From an uncultured beta proteobacterium (GTDB lineage: Bacteria; Pseudomonadota; Gammaproteobacteria; Burkholderiales; SG8-41): a DNA stretch of 64,000 bases. The notes under the pieces are model-generated. The model was not told where the DNA came from, ran no database searches, and saw nothing but the letters and a program-made list of their open reading frames with translations. The stretch spans positions 33,117-97,116 of the forward strand of contig CAIZLW010000006.1 in assembly GCA_903933915.1 (NCBI GenBank). The letters run 5' to 3'. The translations under genes were made by a program, and so were the position numbers. Within the stretch, counting starts at the first letter, position 1. The number at the start of each line of letters is the position of its first letter. This document shows, piece by piece, positions 49,445-58,994 of this stretch.

Positions 49445-50686
49445 TTATAGACCGTGGCTATTGCTTCCGACGTCAGTAATGCCGTCAGGGGGCTGGCGCA
49501 GCCGCCGGGACAGGATGTAAATCGGCACCGTGACACAGGCTGAAGCGATCAGCATGGCCACAGCGGCGCCCTGTCCGCCGTATGCCGGGATCAATATCAA
49601 TCCCAGTCCGATGTTTACCGCCAGTGCCACGACAATCAGCAGCAGCAGGAAGCGGAACCGGCGATGGGTAAAGACCAGATTGACGTGCGGGCTGAAGGCG
49701 AAAGAAATGATCACCGACAGACACAGAATCTGGAACGTCGGGACGGCATCGGGATAACGTCCAAGATCAATCCATGGAAGTACCCAGGGTGCAGCCAGTG
49801 CACAAACGCCGACGCCAGGCGCAAACACCAGCAGCATCCTGAAGTGCCGGCCGAAAAATTCGTCCAAGTCTTGCCGGGTTTTGAGTTGCTGCATCGTCGG
49901 CAGAAAAACCGCATGCACGGCGCCCAGCGCGAGCGATAGCAGCTGGTAATAACGAGCAGCCGATCCGTAGGAGGCCAGTGTCTCCTGGTTGGACAGCACC
50001 TTGATCAGGAATATGTCGACTTGCGAAAAGAAGGCGAGCGCAAAAAAATAAGCGAACAGGTAACCATGGCCATTGCCGAACACCGGCTGCAGCAGATGTA
50101 TTCCGCGCCGCAGATCCAGCGTTTCCCGCAAGTCAAGGTGACGGCTGATCACGATCAGCGACAACACGCCCAGAGCCGAGGCTTGCACGGCAATGACCTG
50201 CCAGCTGCGAACACCGCCACCAAACTGCATGAGCAGCACGATTAGCCCCGCCGAAACCATAGCGGAACGCGCCAGTTCGATGAAGGAAAACGCCGAAAAC
50301 TTCAACTGCTTCTGATACATGGTTTTGCCGAAATCAGAAAGTAGCATGCCCAGTGCCAGCAGCACCGTCAGCATGTATGCGGCGCCCGGCAGCGCTCCTG
50401 AGAACGGAAATCCCGCAACGCCCAGCAACAGCAGGGCCCCGGCCTGAAACATGACCAGCGGACCGGGCCCGCCGCTGCGGGAGCCGCTACTGTCCAGAAT
50501 ATAAATCCGGTTAATGCTGGAACCGAGCATCTGGCTTGCCACCGTGGCTACGGAAGTGGCCAGCGTGAGCAGGGCGAACTCTTCCGGCGGCAGATAACGG
50601 ATCAGCAGCAGCCAGGTCAGGCCGAGCAGGATTTTTGACACCAGATCTGCCGAAAAAACGAGAACGACGGGACGGTGCAGCGACAT
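49445..50686 (-). CDS. Polysaccharide flippase (Wzx/MATE-like)
   Basis: A 413-residue integral membrane protein with about twelve hydrophobic segments. The N-terminus VLVFSADLVSKILLGLTWLLLIRYLPPEEFALLTLATSVATVASQML is typical of Wzx. FSQVDIFLIKVLSNQETLASYGSAARYYQLLSLALGAVHAVFLPTM and AAPWVLPWIDLGRYPDAVPTFQILCLSVIISFAF are also family-like. Wzx proteins move undecaprenyl-diphosphate-linked repeat units across the inner membrane. It lies between two methyltransferase genes (only one base from the one at 50688). It is a separate, complete flippase, in addition to the flippase-like domain of the tri-domain fusion. Confidence 0.86.
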   Translation of the reverse strand: MSLHRPVVLVFSADLVSKILLGLTWLLLIRYLPPEEFALLTLATSVATVASQMLGSSINRIYILDSSGSRSGGPGPLVMFQAGALLLLGVAGFPFSGALPGAAYMLTVLLALGMLLSDFGKTMYQKQLKFSAFSFIELARSAMVSAGLIVLLMQFGGGVRSWQVIAVQASALGVLSLIVISRHLDLRETLDLRRGIHLLQPVFGNGHGYLFAYFFALAFFSQVDIFLIKVLSNQETLASYGSAARYYQLLSLALGAVHAVFLPTMQQLKTRQDLDEFFGRHFRMLLVFAPGVGVCALAAPWVLPWIDLGRYPDAVPTFQILCLSVIISFAFSPHVNLVFTHRRFRFLLLLIVVALAVNIGLGLILIPAYGGQGAAVAMLIASACVTVPIYILSRRLRQPPDGITDVGSNSHGL

Positions 50687-50687
50687 C

Positions 50688-51515
50688 CTAGGCCAGTCTT
50701 GCGCAGGCTTCGTTGAGCCGGCGGCGCAGTCGCGACAGCAAACTCCGCTTAAAAGGTTTCCCGGGACGGGCTTCAGCAGGGGTCAGCACGAACATCCACG
50801 CGCTGTTGCACCATTTAGGCAAGCGGTCGGCAACGGAAGCGTTCCAGTCACAAAGCCCGAATCGCGGCAGCAGTTTGTCGAAACCAAACCCGCACAAAAA
50901 AGTACGCGGTTGGTAACGGACCACCCGCAGCCCGCTATTGCAGAACAGGCGTTGCAGGCAGCTTGCCGAAAAAAAGTTCAGGTGCGGGCTGATGGCCAGC
51001 GAATCCTGCATCACTGCACGCTCCGGCGCCGGCTGATTCAGCAGCCGGCGCTTGAATTTTCGCATCACCCAGTAAACCCGCAAAATGCGCAGCAGACATT
51101 CCAGTGCCGCAACCATTTCATAAGGGCCATAACCATTGGGCACCGTGATTACCAATCTGCCGTTTTCAGGCAGCTTACAGCGAAGGTCGGCGAGAAATTG
51201 ATCCGGATTTTCCACGTGCTCCACCACTTCCGAGGCGATCACCAGATCAACTCGCGTATGGCGGTCCAGCAATGCCGTTCCGCCGAACTGCAAATTGGGC
51301 AATGCCGGCAGGCTTTGCGCGTAGCGGATGCTGACTTCGTCAGGGTCCACGCCGACGAACTGCACGTCAGGGAAAGCTTCCGCCAGGGGGCGTGTCAATT
51401 GGGTGCCGGTGCCGCAGCCCACATCCAGCACCAGTGCGGGACGGATTTCCCGCACGAGGTCGCGGCAGAACTCGAAGCGTTTGCGTGTGCCGTAGGTGTC
51501 TTCAGCGGTAAACAT
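50688..51515 (-). CDS. Class I SAM-dependent methyltransferase
   Basis: From the ATG at 51513-51515 (MFTAEDTYGTRKRFEFCRDLV) the protein has 275 residues and overlaps the AsnB-like gene by 14 bases. A longer start would overlap it by 155 bases and is rejected. ALVLDVGCGTGTQLTRPLAEAFPDVQFVGVDPDEVSIRYA is SAM motif I. VDLVIASEVVEHVENPDQFLADLRCKLPENGRLVITVPNGYGPYE follows. The C-terminus (FFSASCLQRLFCNSGLRVVRYQPRTFLCGFG) is a substrate-specific part. This is a Methyltransf_23/25-type enzyme common in polysaccharide loci. The target is unknown. Confidence 0.82.
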   Translation of the reverse strand: MFTAEDTYGTRKRFEFCRDLVREIRPALVLDVGCGTGTQLTRPLAEAFPDVQFVGVDPDEVSIRYAQSLPALPNLQFGGTALLDRHTRVDLVIASEVVEHVENPDQFLADLRCKLPENGRLVITVPNGYGPYEMVAALECLLRILRVYWVMRKFKRRLLNQPAPERAVMQDSLAISPHLNFFSASCLQRLFCNSGLRVVRYQPRTFLCGFGFDKLLPRFGLCDWNASVADRLPKWCNSAWMFVLTPAEARPGKPFKRSLLSRLRRRLNEACARLA

Positions 51516-53403
51516 GCTGTTTCCACCACAGCGCAAGATTGAGCAGGTACCAGGCCTGCGGACCGTTGCCGGAGTCGAGCAGACGGAACACCTGTTCCCG
51601 GTCGAGGTAATCAGTGTGCGCGCAAAAGAAATCGAGTTCCTTGCGCGCATAGGCACCGAGCTTGTCGAAGAACCACTCGTAAACCGGTACCCCGAAGCCC
51701 TGTTTTTTGCGGTCGATCAGCTCATCCGGGATCAGGCCGCGCACGGCTTTTTTCAGAATATGCTTGAGCGTGCCATTGCGCACCTTGGCCGACTGCGGGA
51801 TGCTCATCGCCAGTTCAACAAACTTGTGGTCGAGGAAGGGGACACGTGCTTCCAGGCCGACACCCATGCTCATTTTGTCCACGCGCATCAGCAACAGCTC
51901 CGGCAAGCGCATGTTGAGATCGACATACGTCATCCAGTTTAGCGTCGAGGGCTCCCAGGCGTTTTCCTCGAAGCGCTTGCGGATGGGAGCCACTGCCTCC
52001 CAGGAGGTGCGGCCTGCAAATTGTTTTTTCAGCCGTGGTGACAGCAACTGCTGCTTCTGGGCTTCGGTGAAGGCTTCGGCGCCGCCCCAGAAAATCGGCA
52101 CGCCGGTGGCGCCGCGGCGCAGCCACTCATAACGGAAGCTGTCTTTCTGGCCAAGCCCGCGCAGGGCGGCCAGCGCCGCGTGCTTGGCAAAACGCGGCAC
52201 GGGCAGGTTGTCCAGATCCTGCAGCATCAACGCCGTTTTCCATTGCGGATAACCCCAGAACAATTCATCCGCACCTTCGCCGACCTGGCAGACAATCACG
52301 CCATTGTCGCGGGCCAGCTTGGACACGTAATACACGGGCACACAGACCGGGTCGGCAATCGGCTCGTCCTGCAGGCGGACCATTTCCGGCAGAAAATTGA
52401 TCAGGTCGTCAACATCGAGAAGGGTTTCGTGATATTCGGCGCCGACTTGTGCGGCCATCTGGCGCGCGTAGTGCAGTTCGTTTTCGTAGCTCTGATACTG
52501 GCCGCGATAACCGATGGAAAATGTTTTAACGGGGCCTCCTTCGCCTTCCGAAAACAGCGCCGTGTTGGTGCTGGAGTCGATGCCGCCGGAAAGAAAGACA
52601 CCCACCGGCACGTCGCTGACCTTGCGCAGGCTGACGGCCACCCGCAGTTCGGCAAGCACGCGCTCGGCGATTTCTTTGTCGCTGACGCCGACCAGCGGCC
52701 GGGTGTGGGTCAGCACATCCCAGTAGCGGCGTTCTTCCATCTCGCCATTGGCGCGGATACGCAGCCAGGTGCCCCCCGCCAGTTTGCGGATACCGGAGAA
52801 CAGGGTCTGGGGGGAGGGTGTGGTCAGAAACGACAGGTAATGAAAAAGCGCCTCTTCACAGACCGCGCGTTCCTGCCCCGGGTCCTCCAGTAACGCTTTG
52901 ATTTCAGAGGCGAAATCCACTTTTCCGTGATGCGTGCTGTAGTACAGCGGTTTGACACCAATGCGGTCACGCACCAGCCACAACTCGCGCCGCGCGCCAT
53001 CCCACAGCGCAAATGCAAACATGCCGCGGAAGCGCTGCAGGCAGTCGATGCCCCATTCCTCGAAGGCATGAAGAATGACTTCCGTATCCGAATGATCGGT
53101 TTTCCAGCGATAGCGCCCGGTTTGTTCCAGCTCGCGGCGAATTTCCGCGTGGTTGTAAATTTCGCCGTTGAAGCTCAGCCACAGCGAGCCATTCTCGTTG
53201 CTCATCGGCTGGGTGGCAGCGGTCGACAGATCAATGATGGACAGCCGCCGGTGTCCGAGCCCGACCCTGCCGTCGTTGCTGATCCAGATACCGGCGCCAT
53301 CCGGGCCCCGGTGCGTCATGGTGTCGCGCATCCGTTCCAGCAGGCCGGCATCGACCTGGCCGCGGCCCGAATCAAATATCAGCGTGCCGACGACGCCGCA
53401 CAT
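51502..53403 (-). CDS. asnB: Asparagine synthetase-like glutamine amidotransferase (AsnB/WbpS type)
   Basis: A 633-residue protein. Cys2 (MCGVVGTLIF) is the nucleophile of the glutaminase domain, followed by RDTMTHRGPDGAGIW, LSFNGEIYNH and WLVRDRIGVKPLYYS. The synthetase domain has the PPi loop VFLSGGIDSS, with VGEGADELFWGYPQW and LEARVPFLDHKFVELAMSI. Length and motifs are normal for AsnB. In O-antigen loci such proteins (for example WbpS in Pseudomonas) make uronamides rather than asparagine. Here the ManNAcA pathway (WecB/WecC) is encoded nearby. The gene is between two methyltransferase genes, with tight or overlapping joins. The amidation role is inferred from context. Confidence 0.88.
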   Translation of the reverse strand: MCGVVGTLIFDSGRGQVDAGLLERMRDTMTHRGPDGAGIWISNDGRVGLGHRRLSIIDLSTAATQPMSNENGSLWLSFNGEIYNHAEIRRELEQTGRYRWKTDHSDTEVILHAFEEWGIDCLQRFRGMFAFALWDGARRELWLVRDRIGVKPLYYSTHHGKVDFASEIKALLEDPGQERAVCEEALFHYLSFLTTPSPQTLFSGIRKLAGGTWLRIRANGEMEERRYWDVLTHTRPLVGVSDKEIAERVLAELRVAVSLRKVSDVPVGVFLSGGIDSSTNTALFSEGEGGPVKTFSIGYRGQYQSYENELHYARQMAAQVGAEYHETLLDVDDLINFLPEMVRLQDEPIADPVCVPVYYVSKLARDNGVIVCQVGEGADELFWGYPQWKTALMLQDLDNLPVPRFAKHAALAALRGLGQKDSFRYEWLRRGATGVPIFWGGAEAFTEAQKQQLLSPRLKKQFAGRTSWEAVAPIRKRFEENAWEPSTLNWMTYVDLNMRLPELLLMRVDKMSMGVGLEARVPFLDHKFVELAMSIPQSAKVRNGTLKHILKKAVRGLIPDELIDRKKQGFGVPVYEWFFDKLGAYARKELDFFCAHTDYLDREQVFRLLDSGNGPQAWYLLNLALWWKQHVYR

Positions 53404-54165
53404 CTATTTGGCCGCGTCGAAGGTGATGAACCAGCCCCAGCGTTCGGGGAACATACGCCCTATCCATACCGGCCACGAAGCCAGGTCGTAGCTGGTCATA
53501 ATCGGGCGGATGGCACAGGAACTAAAAGCGCCCAGCAAACCGGCGGTTTCGGCGGGGGTGTAGGACTTGGTGCCGATGCTTTCCATATGATGCCAGACGA
53601 TGTCGGCGAAACTGCGCCACGGGCGGCCGCGCAGCAGACCATAGCGCGCCCACAGTTTGAACACCGCCGGTGAACGGCGGCCGTAAATCATCCCGATAAA
53701 ACGTCCGCCGCGTTTCAGCACCCGATGGATTTCCGCGATGATGCGCGCCGGATCCTCGGAGTGGTGAATGACGCCCCAGGAATAAACCAAGTCAAACGTG
53801 GCGTCAGCGTAGGGCAGAGTTTCGGCATCAAAGCGTTGCAGGGCGCTCTGCAGGCCATACAGCGCAAACCGTGCGCGAGTAGTTTCGATGGCGGCTTCGG
53901 TGAGGTCTACACCATGGCAGATGCAGCCCGCGCGGGCCCACTGCAGATGATCGGTTCCGGCGCCGACACCGACTTCGAGCATGGTCTTGCCATGGTGGCG
54001 GGTGAACTGGACGGCGGAGTGGATAAACGGCTCCACCGCATAACGGTGGGCCTCGATCTGCTCGAACCACTCCCGGGACAGCGGTTCCAGCTCCCCGACG
54101 ATGCCTTTGTCGGTGCCGCAGGGCCCCTGCTCCCAGTAGGAGCGTACTTGTTGGTTGAGATCCAC
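53404..54165 (-). CDS. Class I SAM-dependent methyltransferase
   Basis: A 253-residue protein. Opening DLNQQVRSYWEQGPCGTD is typical of a methyltransferase subgroup in polysaccharide loci. SAM motif I is TMLEVGVGAGTDHLQWARAGCICHGVDLTEAAIETTRARF. Then FDLVYSWGVIHHSEDPARIIAEIHRVLKRGGRFIGMIYGRRSP, and a hydrophobic end SYDLASWPVWIGRMFPERWGWFITFDAA. The stop directly abuts the start of the AsnB-like gene. The target is probably a sugar hydroxyl or the lipid-linked unit. The sequence alone does not tell which. Confidence 0.82.
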   Translation of the reverse strand: MDLNQQVRSYWEQGPCGTDKGIVGELEPLSREWFEQIEAHRYAVEPFIHSAVQFTRHHGKTMLEVGVGAGTDHLQWARAGCICHGVDLTEAAIETTRARFALYGLQSALQRFDAETLPYADATFDLVYSWGVIHHSEDPARIIAEIHRVLKRGGRFIGMIYGRRSPAVFKLWARYGLLRGRPWRSFADIVWHHMESIGTKSYTPAETAGLLGAFSSCAIRPIMTSYDLASWPVWIGRMFPERWGWFITFDAAK

Positions 54166-54289
54166 TCGGTATCGCCGGGAAAGTTAACGCCAATACACTG
54201 GCGCCAATGCGGTTGCGTCGTTGCGGTTAATTCAAGCCGGAACGACGAAGCCGGCGCACAATCGTCATTTTAACTGGAAGCAGCCGCAA

Positions 54290-55282
54290 TCAGCCGCGGA
54301 CACGCATCCAGAAACTCGAAGTCCTGCGATGTTTTACCGGATCGTAAGCGGGGAAGGCGGCGGCGAACTCGGTTTCCATGTCTTTTTGCACAAAAAAGCC
54401 GGGCAATATGACCTCGAGCCGGGGGTTATTGGTCAGCAGCGCTTGGAGCAGGTACTGCTCATTCCAGAACAGCTTCTGGCGGCCATGGAAGTGCACCCGC
54501 GGGTACTCGTAGGGGATATAGATATCGTGGATGTGCACGATGACCCCGGGCTTCAGTCGCGGAATCACCTGCAGATACAGAAAATTGACGTCGCTGGCCA
54601 GCCGGACACAGTGTGAGCTGTCGATGAACAGGATGTCGTTTTCAGCCAGATCAGCCAGCATGTCCGGGGCCAGCTCCTCCACGGGTTGCTTGAGCAACCG
54701 GGCGCCGGGCTCAGCGCGCAGGGTCTCTTCCAGCCATGGCCACGGGTAGGGCTCGACACAATCAAAGCGGAAGTTGTCGCCATGGTTCAGACGCAGCGCA
54801 TGCAGACTGATCAGTGAAGAGAAACCACCGCCGATCTCGATGACCTTGCGCGTATTGTGCGTGCGGATCATCGTATGCAGCAGGGCGGCGGAACTGAAGC
54901 CGAAATTGTCGTTGTTGCTGTGGTACTGGCCCAAGGCCCCCGCCTTGTCGGGCCACTGTGCCTCAGCGGATTTCTCGGACAGGTGCTTGAGGGTCGTGGA
55001 AAAACGGTCGCGGTCCAGCTCAATGCCCGGCAAGTTTTGGGCTTCGGTGAAAATCGAGTCCGGCAGTGTTTCGTAGCGAGGGATGGGCTGATAGTAATGC
55101 AGGCGGATCGGTTGAAACCTGAATTTCCGGCACAAATCCGCACCAACGCCAGTACGGGCGACAAAATAGTAAACAGGCGCTGTAATCAGTATTCCGACCT
55201 TAACAAAAAAGCCAGCCACGATCAGCAACAAGGATTTCAGCAAGATGCGCCTCCTATTTTTTTGGCACCAATGATTTGCCAA
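54290..55282 (-). CDS. Membrane-anchored class I SAM-dependent methyltransferase (Methyltransf_24-like)
   Basis: A 330-residue protein. A single N-terminal hydrophobic helix (ILLKSLLLIVAGFFVKVGILITAPVYYFV) anchors it in the inner membrane. The catalytic part has NTRKVIEIGGGFSSLISLHALRLN (SAM motif I), FDCVEPYPWPWLEETLRA, NDILFIDSSHCVRLASDVNFLYLQVIPRLKPGVIVHIHDIYIPYEYPR and a QKLFWNEQYLLQALL end. The layout suits O-methyltransferases related to the FkbM/Methyltransf_24 group. It is read after a 124-base gap from the next gene. A membrane anchor suggests action on the lipid-linked glycan. Target and sidedness are inference. Confidence 0.76.
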   Translation of the reverse strand: MANHWCQKNRRRILLKSLLLIVAGFFVKVGILITAPVYYFVARTGVGADLCRKFRFQPIRLHYYQPIPRYETLPDSIFTEAQNLPGIELDRDRFSTTLKHLSEKSAEAQWPDKAGALGQYHSNNDNFGFSSAALLHTMIRTHNTRKVIEIGGGFSSLISLHALRLNHGDNFRFDCVEPYPWPWLEETLRAEPGARLLKQPVEELAPDMLADLAENDILFIDSSHCVRLASDVNFLYLQVIPRLKPGVIVHIHDIYIPYEYPRVHFHGRQKLFWNEQYLLQALLTNNPRLEVILPGFFVQKDMETEFAAAFPAYDPVKHRRTSSFWMRVRG

Positions 55283-55351
55283 ATATAGTCAAGCAGAATC
55301 GTTGTGGTGAATTTGAAATCCGGCAAAATTATCCCCCAGTTGATGATCAGA

Positions 55352-55582
55352 TCACGTTTTGCGCGAAATGCGGATGGCTTTGCCGAGATAGGTTACGGCC
55401 AGTCGCGGCATCGAGGGTGTCGGCGCTTCATCCGTTGTCAGGCTGAGCCGTAGCGAGGCCAGTTCAGTTCCGGTACAGATCAGGGAGATATGAGTGCGGA
55501 CGAGTAATTCCCCATTCGCGACGGCCGGCCGCGGCATGCGGGCAACGATGGCGCCCTGGCTATTCAGCAGAATCTGTCGCAT
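55352..55582 (-). pseudogene. Truncated N-terminal fragment resembling the bi-domain oxidoreductase
   Basis: Starting MRQILLNSQGAIVARMPRPAVANGELLVRTHISLICTGTELASLRLS, this 76-residue ORF matches the N-terminus of the next gene ([43 protein letters not shown]) in register. It then stops after LAVTYLGKAIRISRKT. It lies 17 bases downstream of that gene on the same strand. So it looks like a partial copy of an alcohol-dehydrogenase-like N-terminal domain. I looked for a frameshifted continuation in the two other minus-strand frames as far as the start of the 54290 gene and saw none. It could be a decayed duplicate or a small independent protein. Otherwise the 317-base gap shows no gene. Confidence 0.55.
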
Positions 55583-55599
55583 GGCGGGCTTTGGGCAGG

Positions 55600-57735
55600 T
55601 TAACTGGCAGCATTGCCTTGCAACCGTGTTTCTACGGCGAAACTGGTGCGGGTGGCGGCGATCTGGTCGGCAAGCGAAATCGGCCATTGGCCGGTCTGGA
55701 GGCCATTCGCCAGTGCGACTAGTTCCTGCGTATGTCCTTTGTCAGCCGCCGAGCCAATCCAGTTTCTGTCGCGTGCACCAGTTACCGTCAGAGATTTGTA
55801 ATCGTCGAGCGCAATCACTGTGCCGTCGACAAATACTTCCATACGCTCTTTGGCGTAATCGTTATGCCCGAGCGAGGTGTAGGTGACCGTGCAGACGGAT
55901 CCATCGGGGTAACCGAGGGTGGCGACGAAGTTGTCGTTACGCCGCCATTGTGCGGAAGCGGGCGCCACGGCCTGCGCATGCGTGTGTTGCGGATGGCCGC
56001 CAATCAGGAAATTGCAGACGTCGTAGATGTGGCAGGCTTCGCCGATGTTGCGGCCACCGCCTTGTTCGCCGTGGACCCAGTGTTCCGGCGGCAGAAAACC
56101 GGCATTGACGCGGTAATTCAGAATGGCCGGGCCTTGTCGTGCCGCCAACACTTCCCGGGCCCGCACCAGTGCGGGTGAAAAACGCCGGTTGAAACCGGTC
56201 ATCAGCAGGGGTGCTTCGGGATGGGTGCGGAAAAATTCTTCGATGGCATCGAGTTCACCCGCATTCAGCGCCAGCGGTTTTTCGACAAACACATGTTTGC
56301 CGGCGGTGAGGGCTTTGAGCACGAGTGGGGCGTGCAGATGGTGCCGTGTCGAAATGAATACGAGGTCGATGTCGGGATTGGCCAGCGCTTCGTCGGTGTC
56401 GGTGCTGGCGAATGCGGCGCCATAACGTTCGGCGAGCGCGCGCGCAGTGGCCCCATTGCGGCTGGCAATCGTGTGCAGCGCGTATGCGGAACCCGCCTGC
56501 ATCAGGTTGGGCAGGTGCATACCTTGCGCAAAAGAGCCGGCGCCGATCAGTGCGGTGCGGATGCGTCCGCTGTGCGCCCGGGTGGCCGGAATCGGAATAC
56601 GCCGCAGGCTGGCCGACGCGCTTTCAGGATAATTCAATAAAAACAACAACTTACCGCCAGTTCCGGTTTGTATGTTCCGATAGGCGTCGACTGCGGTATC
56701 AATGTTGCTGATTTGTGTGGGGATCAACTCCAATCGCACTTTCCCGGTGGCCAGCAGATCGAGATAGGCCTCCATGTTGCGGTTTTCGGTCCAGCGTACG
56801 TAGGGCAGCGGGTAATCACGGCCTTCGAGTTCGTAGGTCGCGTCGTAGCGACCGGGGCCGTACGATGTCGATATCAGCAGATCAATTTCGCGCGCGTAGA
56901 GCTCACTGCGGTCGATATCGAGGCCGACATCCCCGACGATGATGACGCGCCCTTTGCGGCGGCAGGCGCGGATGGCGTCATTGATGACGCGGCTGTCCGG
57001 CGTGGCGGCGGTAACGATCACGGCGTCGACGCCATAACCGTTGCTGAGGCGCAGGATTTCTGCAAGATAGTTGTCGCTGCCGGGATTCGCCGCTTGATCC
57101 ATGCCGGCCGCGAGACCGATTTGTGCGCGTTGCTCCACCAGATCGGCGCCGATGACTTTGCAGCCGTTGCTTTTTAGGAGTTGCACCGTCAATTGGCCGA
57201 GGATGCCCAGACCGACGACGAGTACGGTTTCGCCCAGGGCGGGCGTCGCTCTCCGCACGCCCTGCAATGCAATCGCGCCGAGCGCGACAGTGGAAGCGCC
57301 GGCTGTGTCGACGGCAGCCGGAATTTTCACGGCGAGGTTGACCGGTACTTCGATCAGTTCGGCGTGGTTCGCAATTCCCGAACCGGCACAGGCAACACGA
57401 TCCCCTACGCCGAACAGTTGAACATCCGCACCGCATGCGACAACGGTGCCGGCGGCCGAGTAGCCGAGCGGCACGCCCGAGCCGGCGCTGCGGATGCGGT
57501 CAACTGTGGCAGCCAATCCTTTTTCACGAAACAGCGCGATGGCGCGCAATACTTTTTCAGGTTGCCGGAGTGCGCGGCGATATAGAGGTTCTCTGGCCGC
57601 TTTGACGCCGGCGATCTCGGTGCCGACGCTAATGCAGGAATGGTCAACGCGTACGAGTATGGTGTTGGCGTTGACGCCCGGCGCGGGCACGTCCACGACC
57701 TTGATGCCTTCAGCGCTGGTGAGTACCTGCTTCAT
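55600..57735 (-). CDS. Bi-domain oxidoreductase: MDR-type alcohol dehydrogenase fused to Gfo/Idh/MocA
   Basis: A 711-residue fusion. Residues about 1-345 are an MDR domain with CISVGTEIAG, an RVACAGSGIANHAELIEVP strand, the Rossmann core ETVLVVGLGILGQLTVQLLKSNGCKVIGADL, and GRVIIVGDVGLDIDRSELY. Residues about 370-711 are a Gfo/Idh/MocA domain with RTALIGAGSFAQGMHLPNLMQAGSAY, IDLVFISTRHHLHAPLVLKALTAGKHVFVEKPLALN and TGFNRRFSPALVRARE. The EKP motif binds the cofactor and substrate. This fusion is seen beside heparinase II/III genes in many polysaccharide loci, but its reaction is not firmly known. It overlaps wecC by four bases and has a truncated copy just downstream. Confidence 0.88.
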   Translation of the reverse strand: MKQVLTSAEGIKVVDVPAPGVNANTILVRVDHSCISVGTEIAGVKAAREPLYRRALRQPEKVLRAIALFREKGLAATVDRIRSAGSGVPLGYSAAGTVVACGADVQLFGVGDRVACAGSGIANHAELIEVPVNLAVKIPAAVDTAGASTVALGAIALQGVRRATPALGETVLVVGLGILGQLTVQLLKSNGCKVIGADLVEQRAQIGLAAGMDQAANPGSDNYLAEILRLSNGYGVDAVIVTAATPDSRVINDAIRACRRKGRVIIVGDVGLDIDRSELYAREIDLLISTSYGPGRYDATYELEGRDYPLPYVRWTENRNMEAYLDLLATGKVRLELIPTQISNIDTAVDAYRNIQTGTGGKLLFLLNYPESASASLRRIPIPATRAHSGRIRTALIGAGSFAQGMHLPNLMQAGSAYALHTIASRNGATARALAERYGAAFASTDTDEALANPDIDLVFISTRHHLHAPLVLKALTAGKHVFVEKPLALNAGELDAIEEFFRTHPEAPLLMTGFNRRFSPALVRAREVLAARQGPAILNYRVNAGFLPPEHWVHGEQGGGRNIGEACHIYDVCNFLIGGHPQHTHAQAVAPASAQWRRNDNFVATLGYPDGSVCTVTYTSLGHNDYAKERMEVFVDGTVIALDDYKSLTVTGARDRNWIGSAADKGHTQELVALANGLQTGQWPISLADQIAATRTSFAVETRLQGNAAS

Positions 57736-58994
57736 CGCCAGAAACCGCGGGTGTCCACGATGGACTTGCCGTTGAGAATGCTGCGGTCGATAAGGCGGAA
57801 CGCTTCGTGATCCACGAGTAACACGATCACCGGGGCCTGTGCGATGGCCTCTTCCACCGAAACCAGGCGCACGTTCGGCAGTCCCTGCAGTTCTTCGGGC
57901 AACTCCTGCACATGGGGCTCAACCGCCAGCACCTGCATGTCCGCCAAGCCAGCGATGCGCCGCATGACTTCGACAGCAGGACTCTCCCGCAGATCGTCGA
58001 TGTTGGGTTTGAAGGCGAGGCCGAGGCAGGCAACGATGGGTTTTTTTACACCCTTGGTCGCGGCCCGGACTTTCTCCACCACAAACGCCGGCTTGCTGTC
58101 GTTCACCATTCGCGCGGCATGGATGAGCCGGGCCTGTTCAGGCGCGGAGTCGACGATGAACCAGGGGTCCACCGCAATGCAATGGCCACCGACGCCGGGG
58201 CCCGGCTGCAGGATATTGACGCGGGGGTGACGATTGGCGAGGGAGATCAACTCCCAGACGTCGATGCCCAGCCGGTCACAGATCAGGGAAAGCTCGTTGG
58301 CAAACGCAATGTTGACGTCGCGGAAGGCGTTTTCGGTCAATTTCGCGAGTTCTGCGGTGCGCACGTCGGTCGGGACACATTTGCCCTTGACGAAGGTTTT
58401 GTACAGCGCGGTTGCGAGTTCGATTGATTTGGGGGTGGTGCCACCGATGACGCGGTCGTTCTCGACCAGCTCGGTCAATACCTGTCCGGGGAGTACGCGC
58501 TCCGGGCAATGCGCGAGGTGGATGTCGGCATCATTCTGTCCAGGTTGCGGGAAACGCAGGTCCGGGCGGCGTTCGGCAAGCCATGCGCCGAGTTGTTCGG
58601 TTGCCCCTACGGGTGAGGTGGATTCGAGGATCACCAGGTTGCCTTTCCGGAGCACCGGTGCCAGCGAATCTGCCGCGGATTGGATGTACGAGAGGTCCGG
58701 CTTGTGCCCGTCCTTGAACGGTGTCGGCACGGCGACGATAAAGGCATCGGCTGGTTCCGGGGTCAAGGCCGCGCGCAGATTGCCGGAGAGCACAGCGCTG
58801 CGTACGACGATATCGAGATCGGGTTCTTCAATGTGCACATTGCCCGCGTTGACCGTTTCAACGATCCGCGGGTTCACATCGACGCCGATGACCTGCAGGC
58901 CGCGACTGGCAAATACCGCTGCCGTGGGCAGCCCTATGTAGCCTAGTCCCAGGATACAAATTTTTTTCAGGGACTCAGGGGTGGATGAGTTCAC
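57732..58994 (-). CDS. wecC: UDP-N-acetyl-D-mannosaminuronic acid dehydrogenase
   Basis: The best start is the GTG at 58992-58994, with GAGGAG eight to thirteen bases upstream, giving 420 residues. A longer ATG start at 59141 would lie deep in wecB and is rejected. The N-terminal cofactor loop is [21 protein letters not shown]. The central helix and substrate site have [20 protein letters not shown], and the catalytic Cys is in [37 protein letters not shown] ends the core. WecC oxidises UDP-ManNAc to UDP-ManNAcA with two NAD+. It overlaps wecB by 20 bases and the bi-domain gene by 4. Confidence 0.9.
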   Translation of the reverse strand: MNSSTPESLKKICILGLGYIGLPTAAVFASRGLQVIGVDVNPRIVETVNAGNVHIEEPDLDIVVRSAVLSGNLRAALTPEPADAFIVAVPTPFKDGHKPDLSYIQSAADSLAPVLRKGNLVILESTSPVGATEQLGAWLAERRPDLRFPQPGQNDADIHLAHCPERVLPGQVLTELVENDRVIGGTTPKSIELATALYKTFVKGKCVPTDVRTAELAKLTENAFRDVNIAFANELSLICDRLGIDVWELISLANRHPRVNILQPGPGVGGHCIAVDPWFIVDSAPEQARLIHAARMVNDSKPAFVVEKVRAATKGVKKPIVACLGLAFKPNIDDLRESPAVEVMRRIAGLADMQVLAVEPHVQELPEELQGLPNVRLVSVEEAIAQAPVIVLLVDHEAFRLIDRSILNGKSIVDTRGFWR

